The position numbers and the translations under genes were made by a program. Below are positions 21,839 through 33,575 of a DNA stretch of 64,000 nucleotides, piece by piece. Positions within the stretch are counted from its first letter, which is position 1. Every line of letters begins with the position of its first letter. Under the pieces are notes generated by a model that did no database searches, was not told the DNA's origin, and saw only the letters and a program-made list of their open reading frames with translations. Origin of the DNA: Chlorocebus sabaeus (Eukaryota; Chordata; Mammalia; Primates; Cercopithecidae). The stretch lies in the NCBI RefSeq assembly GCF_047675955.1, contig NC_132911.1, positions 79,191,208 to 79,255,207 on the forward strand. The letters are read 5' to 3'.

Positions 21839-22109
21839 TATCCAAACAATTGAAAAGGAAGAAATTCTCTCTAACTTATTCTACAATGCCATTGTTACCC
21901 TTACACCAAAAAAGACAAGAATGTAATGACAACAAAAACAAAAAAACTACAGGCCAATATTTCTGATGAAATTTGATGTGAAAACCATCAACAAAATAGC
22001 AGCAAACTGAATCCAATAGTGAATCAAAACGATAACATACCATGATCAGGTAAGATTTATCCCAGGGATGCCAGGGTGGTTCAACACAGGCAAATCAATT
22101 AAATCAATC

Positions 22110-22195
22110 TCATATATATATATGTTATATATATATATGTTATATATATATAACAGAGTGATATAAATATATAAAAAATATATATATGTATCATT
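22110..22195. repeat. (TA)n-rich microsatellite in L1
   Basis: Repeated ATATATATATGTT motifs and further TA runs replace the short TA-poor linker expected in L1 ORF2 between the CAAATCAAT block and the ACAGAATGAAG block. Confidence 0.9.
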
Positions 22196-22270
22196 AACAG
22201 AATGAAGAGTAAAGAGTATGATCATCTCAATAGACACTGAAAAGGCTTTGATAAAATTTAACATCTCTTC

Positions 22271-22360
22271 AGGATAAAAATGCTCAACATAAAAAGGCCC
22301 CCTTTATTATGTCCTTCCATGCCTAGTTGGTTAAGCATTTTTATCCAGAGGGATAAAAAT
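22271..22360. repeat. Local fold-back inside L1 ORF2
   Basis: GGATAAAAATGCTCAAC (22,272-22,288) is followed by AGCATTTTTATCC (22,334-22,346), its near reverse complement. The intervening text, read in reverse, resembles the next L1 ORF2 block (AACTAGGCATGGAAGGACA). Forward L1-like text restarts with GGATAAAAATTTTCAA at 22,351. The pattern forward, inverted, forward suggests a local template switch. Confidence 0.65.
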
Positions 22361-22628
22361 TTTCAATATCTGTTATGTCTCAAATGGACGTAATAATGTT
22401 TATATATGGCCTCAATAGAACAAAGACCGTATATGACAAACCCACACCTTAAATCATACTGAATGGAGAAAAACTGAAGGCCTTTCCTGTAAGAACTGGA
22501 ACAAGACAAGAATGCCCACTTTTACTGCTTCTATTAAACATAATTCTGGAAGTCCTAGCCAGAGGAGTTAGCCAGAAGAAAGACAAAAAGCCATCCAAAT
22601 TGGAAACAAAAAAGTCAAACTGTCCCTC

Positions 22629-22997
22629 TCTATTAGTCTGTTTTCATGCAGCTGATAAAAAGATAACTGAGATACCTGAGACTGTGTAATTTATAAAGAA
22701 AAGAAGATTAATGGACTCACAGTTCCATGTGGCTCAGGAGGCCTCACAATCATGGCAGAAGGTGAAAGGCATGTCTTACATGCCAGCAGACAAGAAAGAA
22801 TGAGAGCCAAGTGAAAGGGGAATCTCCTTATAAAATCATCAGATCTTGTGAGATTTATTCACTATCACAAGAACAGTATAGGGGAAACTGCCCCCAAGAT
22901 TCAATTATCTCCCATGATCTCCCTTCCACAACATGTGGGAATTATGGGAACTAAAATTTAAGATGAGATTTGGGTGGGGCAGAGTCAAACCATATCA
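22629..22997 (-). repeat. THE1 LTR (3' LTR of the provirus)
   Basis: On the plus strand: TCTATTAGTCTGTTTTCATG, then AACTGAGATACCTGAGACTG and TGAGATTTGGGTGGGGCAGA. On the minus strand this is the downstream LTR. It differs noticeably from its partner at 24,250-24,606, consistent with an old insertion. Confidence 0.93.
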
Positions 22998-24249
22998 TTC
23001 CACTTCTGGCTTCTCCCAAATCTCATCCTCACATTTCAAACCCCATTATGCCTTCCCGACAGTCCCCCGAAGTCTTAACTCACTTCATCATTAACCCAAA
23101 AGTCCACAGTCCAAAGTCTCATCTAAGAAAATGCAAGTCCCTTTTGCCCATGAGCCTGTAAAATAAAAAGCAAGTGAATTACTTCCTAGATACAATGGTG
23201 TACAAGCATTGGATAGATACACCCATTACAAATGTGAGAAATTGGCCAAAACAGAGGGGCTACAGGCCCCATGCAAGTCCGAAATCCAGTGGAACAGTCA
23301 AATATTAAAGCTCCAAAATGACCTCCTTTCACTGATGACATCCAGGTCACACTGATGCAAGAAGTGGGTTCCCATGATCTTGGGCAGCTCCACCCCTATG
23401 GCTTTGCAGGATGCAGCCCCTTCCTGGCTGTTTCACAGTTGGCATTGAGTGTCTGACTTTTCCAGGTTCATGGTGTAAACTGTCAGTGGATCTACCTTTC
23501 TAAGGTCTGGAGGATGGTGGCCCTCTTCTCACAGCTCCACTGCGCAGTGCCCCAGTGGGGACTCTGTGTGGGGGCTTCCACAGCACATTTCCCTTCTGCA
23601 CTGCTCTAGCAGACCTTCTCTATGAGGGCTCCACCACTGCAGCAAACTTCTGCCTGGACACCCAGGCATTTCCATACCTCCTCTGAAATATAGGCAGAGG
23701 TTCCTAAACCTCAGTTCTTAACTTCTGTGCACCCACAGGTTCAACACCATGTTGAAGCTGCCAAGACTTGGGACTTGCACCCTCTGTAGCCATGGCCTGA
23801 GCTGTGTACCTTGGCCCATTTTAACAACAGCTTGAGTGGCTAGGATACAGAGCACCAAGTCCCTAGGCTGGACAAAGTACAGGGACGCTGGGCCTGAGCC
23901 ACAAAACCATTTTTTCCTCCTAGGCATCTAGGCCTGTGATGGGAGGGATTGCTGCAAAGGTCTCTGACATGCCCTGGTGACATTTTCCTCATTGTCTTGC
24001 TGACTAACATTTGGTTCCTCATTACTTATGCAAATTTCTACAGTCCACTTGAATTTCTCCTCAGAAAACAGGTTTTTGTTTTCTATCACATCATCAGGCT
24101 GCAAATTTTCCAAACTTTTATGCTGTTTCCCTTTTAAAACTGAATGCTTTTAACAGCATCCAAAATCACCTCTTGAATGCTTTGCTGCTTAGAAATTTCT
24201 TCCGCCAGATACCCTAAATCATCTCCCTCAAGTTCAATGTACAATTTAC

Positions 24250-24606
24250 TGTATTCATCTGTTTTTATGCTGCTGATAAACACATACGTGAGACTGGGTA
24301 ATTTATAAAGAAATGAGGTTTAATAGACTCACAGTTCCACATAGCTGGGGAGCCTCATAATCACGGTGGAAGGCAAAGGCACATCTTACATGGTGGCAGG
24401 CAAGAGAGAAGGAGAGCCAAGCAAAAGGGGAAATCCCTTATAAAACCATCAGATCTTGTGAGACTTATTCACAATAATGAGAATAGTGTGGGGAAACTAC
24501 CACATGATTCAATTATCTCCCATTGGGTTCCTCCTTCAACATGTGGGAATTATCAGAGCTAAAATTCAAATTGAGATTTGGGTGGGTACACAGCCAACCC
24601 GTATCA
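24250..24606 (-). repeat. THE1 LTR (5' LTR of the provirus)
   Basis: On the plus strand: TGTATTCATCTGTTTTTATG, GTGAGACTGGGTAATTTATA and TTGAGATTTGGGTGGGTACA. On the minus strand this is the upstream LTR and would have carried the element's promoter. Flanked on its outer side by the CCCTC duplication. Confidence 0.93.
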
Positions 24607-27600
24607 CCCTCTTTGATGATGGTGTAATCTTGTAATTAAAAAACCTAAAGACTCCAAAGAACTCTGAGAGCTGATAAATAAATGTATTAAAGTTGCATGG
24701 TACAAAATTGATGTATGAAAAATCGATAGGATTCCCATACAACAATAATGAACTAACTGAGAAAAAAATCAGGAAGGTAATCCCATTTACCTAAAATACC
24801 TAAATCTCATTTACCTAAAAACCTAAAATATCTAGGAATTACTAGGAAGTACCTAGGAATCTAGGAAGTGAAAGATCTCTACAAGGAAAACTAGAAAATA
24901 TTTATGAAAGAAATTAAAGGGGACACAAAGAAATGGAAAAAAGTTCTATGTTTATAGGTCAGAATAATTAACATTGTTAAAATGCCAAAGCAATCTAAAA
25001 ATTCAATGCAATCCCTATCAAAATACCAATGCCATTTTTCACAAAAATAGAATAAACAATTCTAAAACTTTTATGGAACCAAAAAAGAGCCCAAATAGCC
25101 AAAGCAATCCTAAGCAAAAAAATAAACCTGGAGGCATCACACTACCTGACTTTATATTACAAGGCTTTAGTAACCAAAATAGCATAATACTTGTATAAAA
25201 ACAGGCACATAGACCAATGAAACAGAATAGAGAACTCAGAAATAAATCCATGTATTCATAATCAACTGATTTTTGACAAAGGTGCCATTAACATATATTG
25301 AGAAAAGGACACCGTTTTCAATAAATGGTAATTGGAAAATTTGATATTCATATGCAGGAGACTAAAATGGCTCATACCTCTCACCACATGTAAGAAAAAT
25401 CAATACAAAATGGATTAAAAATGTAAACATACAACCTGAAGCTATGAAACTGCTAAAGAAAAATAGGGGAAACACTTCAGGATATTGTTCTAGGCAAGGA
25501 TTTTACAGCTAAGACCTATAAAGTATAGCCAACAAGAACAAAAATAGGCAAATGGGACTATATTAAACTAAAAGACTTCTGCACAGCAAAGGAAACGATC
25601 AACAGAGTGAGGAGACAACCTGCTGAATGGGAGAAAATATTTGCAAAGTATTCATCTGACAGTGGACTAATAACCAGAATACACAAGAAACTCGAGTGAC
25701 TCAACAGGGAAAAAAACACAAATAATCCCATTAAAAACTGGGTAAAGAATATGAATAGACACTTCTCAAAAGAAGGCATACAAATGGCCAAAAAGTATGT
25801 GAAAAATGGTCATTTTTCAATCATCAGAAGATGGTCATTTTTACAATCATCAGAAGAATGTAAATCAAATCACAATAAGATTTTTTTTTATCTCAGTTAG
25901 AATGGCTATTGTTAAAAACAATCAAAGAGAGATGCTGGTGAAAATGAAGAGAAAAGAGAACTCTTACATGCTGTTGGTGGGAATATAAATTAGTACAGTC
26001 ACTATGAAAAACAGTATGAATATTTCTCAAAAAAAAAAAACCCATAACTACTATATGATCCGGCAATCCCACTACTACATATTTATCCTAAAGAAAGGAA
26101 ATCAGTATATCAAAGGGATATCTACATCCTTATGTTTATTGTAGCACTGATGACAATTTCAGAAGTATGGAATCAACCTAAACTTTCATCAATGGATGAA
26201 TAAATTAAATGTGATATATACGTATAATGGAATACTATAGTATTATAGTATTTGGCCATAAAAAATGGTTGAGGTTGTCATTTGCAGAAACATGGGTGGA
26301 ACTAGAAGTCATATGTTAACTGGAATAAGCCAGGCACAGAAAGTCAAATATCGCATGTTCTCACTCATATGGGGGAGTTAAAAAAGTTTATCTCATGGAG
26401 GTAGAGAGTGGAATGATAGATACTAGAAGTTGGGAAGGGTGGGAAGGGTGTATGGGTGGCAGGTGAGGTATGAAGAGAGACTGGTTAGTGCATACAAATA
26501 TCTAGTCAGATAGAAGGAATAAGTTTTAATGTTTGATAATAGAGTGACCATGTTTAACAACAATATGTTTTATATTTCAAAACAGCCAGAACAGAGGACT
26601 GAAAACGTTCCCAGCACATAGAAATGATACATACTTGAGACGATGTATATCCTAAATACCCTGACTTAATTATTACACTATCTATGCACGTAACAAAATA
26701 TCACAGGAACCCCATAAATAGGTACAAATATTATGTGTCAGTAAATAATTGATCTGGTAGCTTTATAGAAGGGGATTCAAAAAGAGAAACAGAGTAAGAG
26801 ATGCCAATTAAGATGGTGGTATAGTAATTACCATGTAAAAACGGAACTAAATTGAATTCCTAGGGGTTTGAGAAAGAAAGAACATGGAGCCAACATGCCC
26901 ACTGCTTGAAAGAAGAGGTGAATCTGAGGGTTCATCAATAGAAGATCCCAAGTGAGTTCCCGACAACTAACAAAAAGATAAAATCTTTTCCTTGAGTGTC
27001 TTATTGTGACACACAAGTGTATCACCTGGCCCTGAATTCCTAGAGAATATGATTTGACTGATATTATCACCCCATTGTATGTCTAGTAAAGTGATGCCTA
27101 TGGAATTGCATTATAAACCTTTGCAAAGTACCTAATGTTAGTTCAGTATAAATGTTTGAATTTTGTAACAAAATACATCCACACTCTTAAAATGTGACAG
27201 CAAATATAGTGGGATTCAAAAATAAAGTATGATTCTTATCTTTAATAAACTTAAAACCTAATTTTATTTCTTTTTCATTGACTCAGTCAAATGCATTCCC
27301 ACATTTTAAATTTTGGTATTGTGTGCAACTAAAAAAACAAAAACCAAAATTTTGGTCTTGGCATATAATACCTAAATATTGAAAATGGGTTTAAAAAATG
27401 ACTTTTAAGTGAATGCACCGATTTTAAATTGTTTTTATGCATATTTCAATTGATGTAATGAATTAATGAATTAATGATGTATTAACATGTAATTTTACAT
27501 ATTTCTATTATAATGGTTGAAATATAAATGGAGCTTCATTTTCTTACTTCTTAGACTGAACCATAACTACTTTGGTCTATGGGCAAGTCCTTGGTCTTAA

Positions 27601-27622
27601 AGAAAAATGTGGCAGATGTGGT

Positions 27623-27640
27623 GTGCCCTCTAGTGGCCAC
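27623..27640 (-). promoter_or_regulatory. Candidate CTCF binding site
   Basis: The minus strand reads GTGGCCACTAGAGGGCAC. Its core CCACTAGAGGGC satisfies every position of the published-style consensus CCASYAGRKGGC. It lies in sequence that I cannot assign to a repeat. The match is seen directly; binding is an inference. Confidence 0.6.
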
Positions 27641-27952
27641 ACGGTATATCTTTACATCTTTCCATAAATTTTAGCAGTTTTGTCCAGGATGCGTTTTATG
27701 TCGGGCATATTAATTTAACTACAATTACTTCTTAAATACTTTATTACTTTTTACTTTATCTGAATTACAGTAGTTAAAAAGTAAATTTCAACCTCCTAGT
27801 ATACAGAAAAACATATCCTGTATGTTTTTTAGAGAATATTTAATTTCAAACCACAGACAATTTTGTAAAACTAGTATGTAAGGGTCTTATCCAAAAAACT
27901 CAAAAAAGAATACATGCAGGTTGAATTATGCCCCAAACATTTATGTAGTCTC

Positions 27953-28000
27953 ATATTACTGTGCTAATGTAGCACAGTAATATAGCACATATGCTGTGCT
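27953..28000. repeat. Perfect 13-bp inverted repeat plus adjoining hairpin
   Basis: ATATTACTGTGCT (27,953-27,965) and AGCACAGTAATAT (27,971-27,983) pair perfectly around a 5-base loop. Immediately after, AGCACA (27,984-27,989) and TGTGCT (27,995-28,000) form a second small stem using the same motif. No poly-T tract follows, so it is not a typical terminator. Confidence 0.8.
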
Positions 28001-28047
28001 AATATAGACCTAAAAGACGACAGAGAACATCTGGCTTACTAAGCTGC

Positions 28048-28467
28048 TCTATTAGTCAAGGCTTTACAGAAAAACAGAACCAGTAGAATACATATATAAA
28101 TATAAATACATTGATGACATATAAAGCGAGAGAGAGATTTATTTTAAGAAATTGGCTCACACAATTGTGGGGACTCATGAATCTGAAATCTACAGGGCAG
28201 GCCAGGTGGCCAGGAACTTAGGCGAGATTTCTATGACACAAACTTAAGTCAGAATTCCTTCTTTGGAAAACCTCATTCTTTGCTCCTAAGGTCTTCGGCT
28301 GAAGGAGACCCATCCCATCATGAAAGATAATCTGCTTTACCTAAAGTCTACTGATTGTAGGTGTTAATTGCTTCCCCACATATCTTCACAGCAACACCTA
28401 GATTACTGTTTTGCCAAACAACTGGGCACCATAGCCTAGTCAAGTTGACACAAAATAAATTATTGCA
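28048..28467 (-). mobile_element. MLT2-type LTR (ERVL), minus strand
   Basis: On the plus strand: TCTATTAGTCAAGGCTTTAC, AGAAAAACAGAACCAGTAG, GAGATTTATTTTAAGAAATT, then AATCTGCTTTACCTAAAGTC and AGTCAAGTTGACACAAAATA. These blocks occur in the order expected for the reverse complement of an MLT2B-like solo LTR. Diverged; no clean target duplication. Confidence 0.75.
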
Positions 28468-28499
28468 ATTGCCAATAAAAGTTTTAAGTGTTTTAAATA

Positions 28500-28690
28500 T
28501 GCTAATTCATTCTTTTTTGTCCTCACCACAACTCAATGAGGCAGGTGTTCTTACTGACGCATTCAAAGGAAACTGAGGGACATGCTTGTAAAATGACTTG
28601 ATCAAGTAGCATGTGTCATAGCTAGCATGTTGGGGAGTTGAAACCGAACCAGACCTGTCGCAACTGCTAACTACTGCTATCTCAATAAAC
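28500..28690 (+). mobile_element. MIR SINE
   Basis: CCTCACCACAACTCAATGAG, AAAGGAAACTGAGGGACATG, TGACTTGATCAAGTAGCATG and ATAGCTAGCATGTTGGGGAG follow the MIR consensus order, including the conserved core region. Diverged as expected for an ancient SINE. Confidence 0.75.
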
Positions 28691-28699
28691 TGATAATTC

Positions 28700-28990
28700 A
28701 TTTTTAATAAAATATTTCAGACATATACAAAAAGAGAGTATAATGAGCAGCCTTTTTTGTCAAATGTTAACATTTGATGTCATTTGCACATTCTTTTTCT
28801 GAATGTTTCAAAATAAAAAAATCATATGAGATACATTGGAGGTCACATATGTAGTTCTCCTTAATTGTATAACTCACTCTCCACCTTCCAGAAGTAGTCA
28901 ATATTTCAAATTTGGCATTTATCAGTTTCATAAAATTTTTTAAAAGTTTCTGACACAGATTTATATCAATAAAAATATTATATTGTAAAA
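28700..28990 (+). mobile_element. Old L1M 3'-end fragment
   Basis: TTTCAGACATATACAAAAAG followed by AGTATAATGAGCAGCC and TGTCAAATGTTAACATTTGA resembles the 3' UTR of very old L1M/L1ME elements. Weak match, with no poly-A tail visible. Confidence 0.4.
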
Positions 28991-30410
28991 ACAAGTTTCC
29001 CCAGAGAGGCAGTCTTAGCCACTCACCTTGAGAAAGCAGTTTATGTAACTAAGTCAGAAAAAGTTCAACTAAGATATATGGTTTGTTGAAGAGCAGATGG
29101 TGGGAAAGAAAGAGGCTAGCTTAGGAGAGGACCCACGGACCTTCTGAAGGAAGCAGATTGCTCCTATAGAACCCAGGAGACACCCCAAATACTGTGAGTG
29201 CCCAAACTGTCAAAATGGGAAAAGGGGACTGTCCACCCCTGAACACACAACCCCACTGGGGAAACTAAAGGTCTAGATTATGGGAGAAGATTCTGACCTT
29301 ACCTGGAGCTGAGTTAATTTGGAGAGCCAAACGAAAAACAAAGGTAGAGGAAGCAGTGGGAAAGGCTCTGTGAGCTCGCTGGATCCCCAAGCAGGCCATT
29401 CCTGCCTGGCCTCACAGGGATCCTTCAGGAGGGGTGGCCAGAGGCACTGGGAAAAAGGCCACAGGGAGAAGGAAATCTCCAGCGGAACTTTGTAACAATT
29501 TGAACTCATCAAGAAGCCTTCTGGCCAGAACTCGGGGTAGGGTATGAATCTGGTGTGCAGACTGGGGGAAGAAGGAAAGCTATATTTGCTTTCACACCTG
29601 GGAGATGGGTAGCCTGGGGTGAGTTCTCAGCCATGCATGCCCATTGGCAGGAAACAGACTCGGTGCCATTAGAAGGAGGCACAGCGGGGGTGAGTCCGAC
29701 CCTGTGGACTGTGTGGGAGCAGGGTGAGGCCTGTGACTGCCGGCTTTTCCACACTTCCCTGACAACCTGCATGAGACAGTAGAGACAGCCACAATCCTCC
29801 TAGGATCATAATTCCATTGATCTGGGAACCTCATCCTCATTCCACACAGCAGCTGCAGCAAGACCCACCCAAGGAGAGTCAGAGCTCAGATATACATAGC
29901 CCTGCCTCCACCCAGTGGTCCTTCACTACCCACCCTGGCAACTGAAGACAAAGGGCATATACTCTTGGGAGTTCTAGGACCCCACCTACAGCCTGTTCCT
30001 CTCCATACTACCACAGCTGATGTTCTCTGGAAAGCACCAGCTGCTGGCAGGAGGCCAACCAGCACAAAAATACTGCATTAAACCACCAAAGTTAAGACTC
30101 TCACAGAGTCCATTTCACCCCCTTGCCACCTCCACTGGAACAGGTGCTGGTATCCATGGCTGAGAGAATCAGAGATGGTTGCCATCACAAGATTCTGTGC
30201 AGACAACCACCAGTAGCAGCCCAGAGCCTGGTAGACTTGTTGGGTGGCTAGATCCAGAAGAGAGATAATAATCACTACAGCTCAGTTCTTAAGAAGCCAC
30301 ATCTATAGAAAAAGTGCGGGAGGACCACATCAAGGAAACACCCCGTAGGACAAAAGAATCTGAACAACAGTCTTCAGCCCTAGACCTTCTCTCTGACAGA
30401 GCCTACCCAA

Positions 30411-31516
30411 ATGAGAAGGAAGCAGAAAACCAACTCTGATAGTATGACAAAACAAGGCTCTTTAACACCTCCCAAAAATCACACCAGCTCACCAGCAATG
30501 GATCCAAACCAATACAAAATCTCTGATTTTCCTGAAAAAGAATTCAGAAAGTTAGTTATTAAGCTAATCAGAGAGGCACCAGAGAAAGGTGAAGCATAAA
30601 GTAAGCAAATCAAGAAAATGATACAAAAAATAAGGGAGAAATATTCAATGAAGTAGTTAGCACAAACAAAAAACAATCAAAACTTCAGAAAACAATGAAA
30701 ACACTTAAAGAAATGCAAAATGTTCTGGTAAGTCTCAGCAATAGATCTGAACAAGTAGAAGAAAGAAATTCAGAGCTCGAAGACAGGGTCTTTGAATTAA
30801 CCAAATCCAATAAAGACAAAGAAAAAAGTGTAAGAAAATACCAAAAAAAGCATCCAAGAAGGCTGGGATTATGTTAAACAACCAAACCTAAGAATAATAG
30901 GCATTCCTGAGGATGAAGAAAAATCTAAATGTTTGGAAAACATATTTAGGGGAGTAATCAAGGAAAACTATCCTGGCCTTGCTAATGACTTAGACTTCCA
31001 AATATAAGAAGCACAAAGAACTCCTGGGAAATTCATAACAAAAAGATCATCACCTAGGCACATTGTCATCAGCTTATCTAAAGTTAAGAAGAAGGAAAAA
31101 ATCTTAAGAGCTGTGAGGCAAGAGGACCAGGGAAAACCTATCAGATTAACAGAGATTTCTCAGCAGAGACCCTACAAGCTAGAAGGGATTATGGCCCTAT
31201 CTTCAGCCTCCTCAAACAAAACAATTATCAGCCAGGAATTTTGTATCCTGTGAAACTAGGCTTCATATATGAAGAGATGATACAGTCTTTTTCAGACAAA
31301 CAAATGCTGAGACAGTTCGCCATTACCAAGCCACCACTAAAAGAACTGCTAAAAGGAGGTCTTGAAACAAATCCTGAAACACATCAAAACAGAATCTCTT
31401 TAAAGCATAAGTCTCACAGAACCTATAAAAAAAATATGATTAAAAAAATAAAACCAAAAGACAAAAAATCAAGTTACACAGGCAACATGGAAGGGTACCT
31501 CACATCTCAATACTAA
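30411..31516 (+). pseudogene. L1 ORF1 remnant (L1PB-like)
   Basis: Three collinear open pieces remain: 30,411-30,599 (N-terminal, opening MRRKQKTNSDSMTKQG), 30,695-30,877 (a heptad-rich coiled-coil stretch containing RSEQVEERNSELEDRVFEL) and 31,241-31,516 (C-terminal domain ending MEGYLTSQY). Intact ORF1 protein is an RNA-binding trimer that packages L1 RNA in the cytoplasm. Here stops and frameshifts separate the pieces, so no functional protein is made. ORF1 ends where ORF2 text (TLNVNGLNSP) begins at about 31,517, showing that the usual spacer is lost or degraded. Confidence 0.85.
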
Positions 31517-33575
31517 CATTGAATGTAAATGGCCTAAATTCTCCACTTCTAAAATACAGAACTGCAAAATGGATAAGAATTCACCTACCAACTATCTGCT
31601 GCCTTCGACTCACTTAACACATAAGGACTCACACAAACTTAAGGTAAAGGGGTGGAAAAACAGATTTCATGCAAATAGACACCAAAAATAGGCAGGGTAG
31701 CTATTCTTATATGAAACAAAACAAAGTTTAAAGCAACAGCAGTTAAAATAGACAAAGAGGGACATTATATAATGGTAAAGGCCTTGTTCAACAGGAAAAT
31801 ATCACAATCCTAAACATATATGCACCTAACACTGTAGCTCCCAAATTTATGAAACAAGTATTAATAAACCTAAGAAATGAGATAGACAGCATCAAAATAA
31901 TAGCAGGGGACTTCAGTTACTCCACTGGCATCACTAGACAACTCATCAAGACAGAAAGTCAACAAAGAAACAATGGATTTAAATTATACCTTGGAACAAA
32001 TGGACTGAAGAGATATATACAGAACATTCCATCAAATAACTGCACAATATACATTATATTCAAAAGTACATGAAACTTTCTCCAAGATAGACCATATGAT
32101 AGGCCACAAAACAAGCCTCAGTGAATTTAAGAAAACTGAAATTACATCAAACACTCTCTCTGAACACAGTGGAGTCAAACTGGAAATCAGTTCCAAAAGG
32201 AATCTTCAAAGCCATGCAAATACATGGAAATTAAATAACCTACTCCTGAATAATCATTGGGTCAAGGAACTAGGGAAACAAAAACAAACCAAACCCAAAT
32301 TCTGCAGGAGAAAAATAATAACCAAGATCAGAGTAGAACTAAATGAAATTAAAACAAAATGATAAAAACAATACAAAAAGTAAGTGAAACAAAAACTGGC
32401 TCTTTGAAAAGATAAATAAAATCGATAGACCATTAGCAAGATTAACCAAGAAAAGAGAGAAAATCCAAATAAGCTCAATAAGAAATGAAATGAGAGATAT
32501 TACCACTGACACTACAGAAATACAAAAGACTATTCAAGGCTACTATGCACACCATTATGTGGATAAACCAGAAAACCTAGAAGAGATTAATAAATTCCTG
32601 GAAAGATACAACCCTCCTAGCTTAAATCAAGAAGAATTAGATGCCCAGAACAGATCAATAACAAGCAGCGAGACTGAAATGGTAACAAAAAATTATCAAC
32701 AACAACAAAAAATCGAGGACCACACAGATTCACAACAAAATTCTACCAGACATTCAAAGAAGAATTGGTACCAATCCTATCGACAATATTCCACAAGAAA
32801 AAGAAAGAGGGAGCCCTCCCTAAATCATGAAGCCAGTATCACCCTAATGCCAAAACCAGGAAAGGATAAAACCAAAAAAGGAAACTACAGACCAATATCC
32901 CTGATGAACATAGATGCTAAAATCCTTAACAAGATACTAGCTAACCAAATCCACAACATATCAAAAAGCTAATCCACCATGATCAAGTGGGTTTCATACC
33001 AGGGATGCAGGGTTGGTTTAACATATGCAAATCAATAAATGTGATACACCACATAAGCAGAATTAAAAACAAAAATCACATGATCATTTCAATAGATGCA
33101 CAAAATACATTTGACAAAATTCAGCATCCCTTTATGGTTTAAACTGTCAGCAAAATCAGCATACAAAAGACATACCTCAATATAATAAAAGCCATCTATG
33201 ATAGACCCACAGCCAACATAATACTGAATGGGGAAAGGTTGAAAGCATTCCCTCTGAGAACTGGAACAAGACAAGGATGCCCACACTCACCAACATAGTA
33301 CTGAAAGTCCTAGCCAGAGCAATGAAACAAGAGAAAGAAATAAAGGGCATCCAAATTGGTAAAGAGGGAGTCAAACTATTGCTGTCTACTGATAATATGA
33401 TTGTCTACCTTGAAAACCCTAAAGACTTTTCCAAAAAGCTCCTAAAACTGATAAAAGAATTCAGCAAAGTTTCTGGATACAAAATTAATGTACACAAATG
33501 GGTAGGTTTTCTATACACCAACAGCAACCAAACGGAGAATCAAATCAAGAACTCAACCCCTTTTACAATAGCTGG

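Larger units (their letters stand above)
22629..24606 (-). mobile_element. Complete THE1 MaLR provirus, minus strand
   Basis: A two-LTR element of about 1.98 kb. Left LTR copy 22,629-22,997, internal region about 22,998-24,249, right LTR copy 24,250-24,606. Each LTR begins, on the plus strand, with a TATTAGTCTG/TATTCATCTG block and ends near CATATCA/GTATCA. A 5-bp target duplication CCCTC flanks it (22,624-22,628 and 24,607-24,611). The internal region has no open gene. It is inserted into the L1MA element, so it is younger than that L1. Confidence 0.95.
21839..26750 (+). mobile_element. L1MA-type L1, 5' truncated, split by THE1
   Basis: Begins inside ORF2 (ACTACAGGCCAATATTTCTG at about 21,947) and runs through reverse transcriptase and C-terminal ORF2 to an L1MA-like 3' UTR (GAACCCCATAAATAGGTACA) near 26,750. 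A THE1 provirus interrupts it at 22,629-24,606; the L1 text rejoins across it (GTCAAACTGTCCCTC / CCCTCTTTGATGATGG). A TA-rich microsatellite (22,110-22,195), a local fold-back (22,271-22,360) and a 25/26-bp tandem duplication (25,806-25,856) add damage. All frames are broken. Confidence 0.9.
26751..28047. other. Unassigned sequence carrying a CTCF motif and a hairpin
   Basis: Between the end of one L1 and an MLT2 LTR I recognise no transposon or exon. Two features stand out: the CTCF-like site at 27,623-27,640 and the perfect hairpin at 27,953-27,983. Short AT-driven frames only. Confidence 0.5.

Noticed and set aside
27953..27983. Hairpin as an RNA polymerase terminator or tRNA/miRNA gene
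   Set aside because: No T-run follows, there are no A/B box motifs, and the stem is shorter than a typical microRNA precursor.
32490..32972. 160-residue frame as a possible functional L1 reverse transcriptase
   Set aside because: Part of a broken L1PB ORF2; frames are split, and the downstream catalytic block reads STDN rather than FADD.
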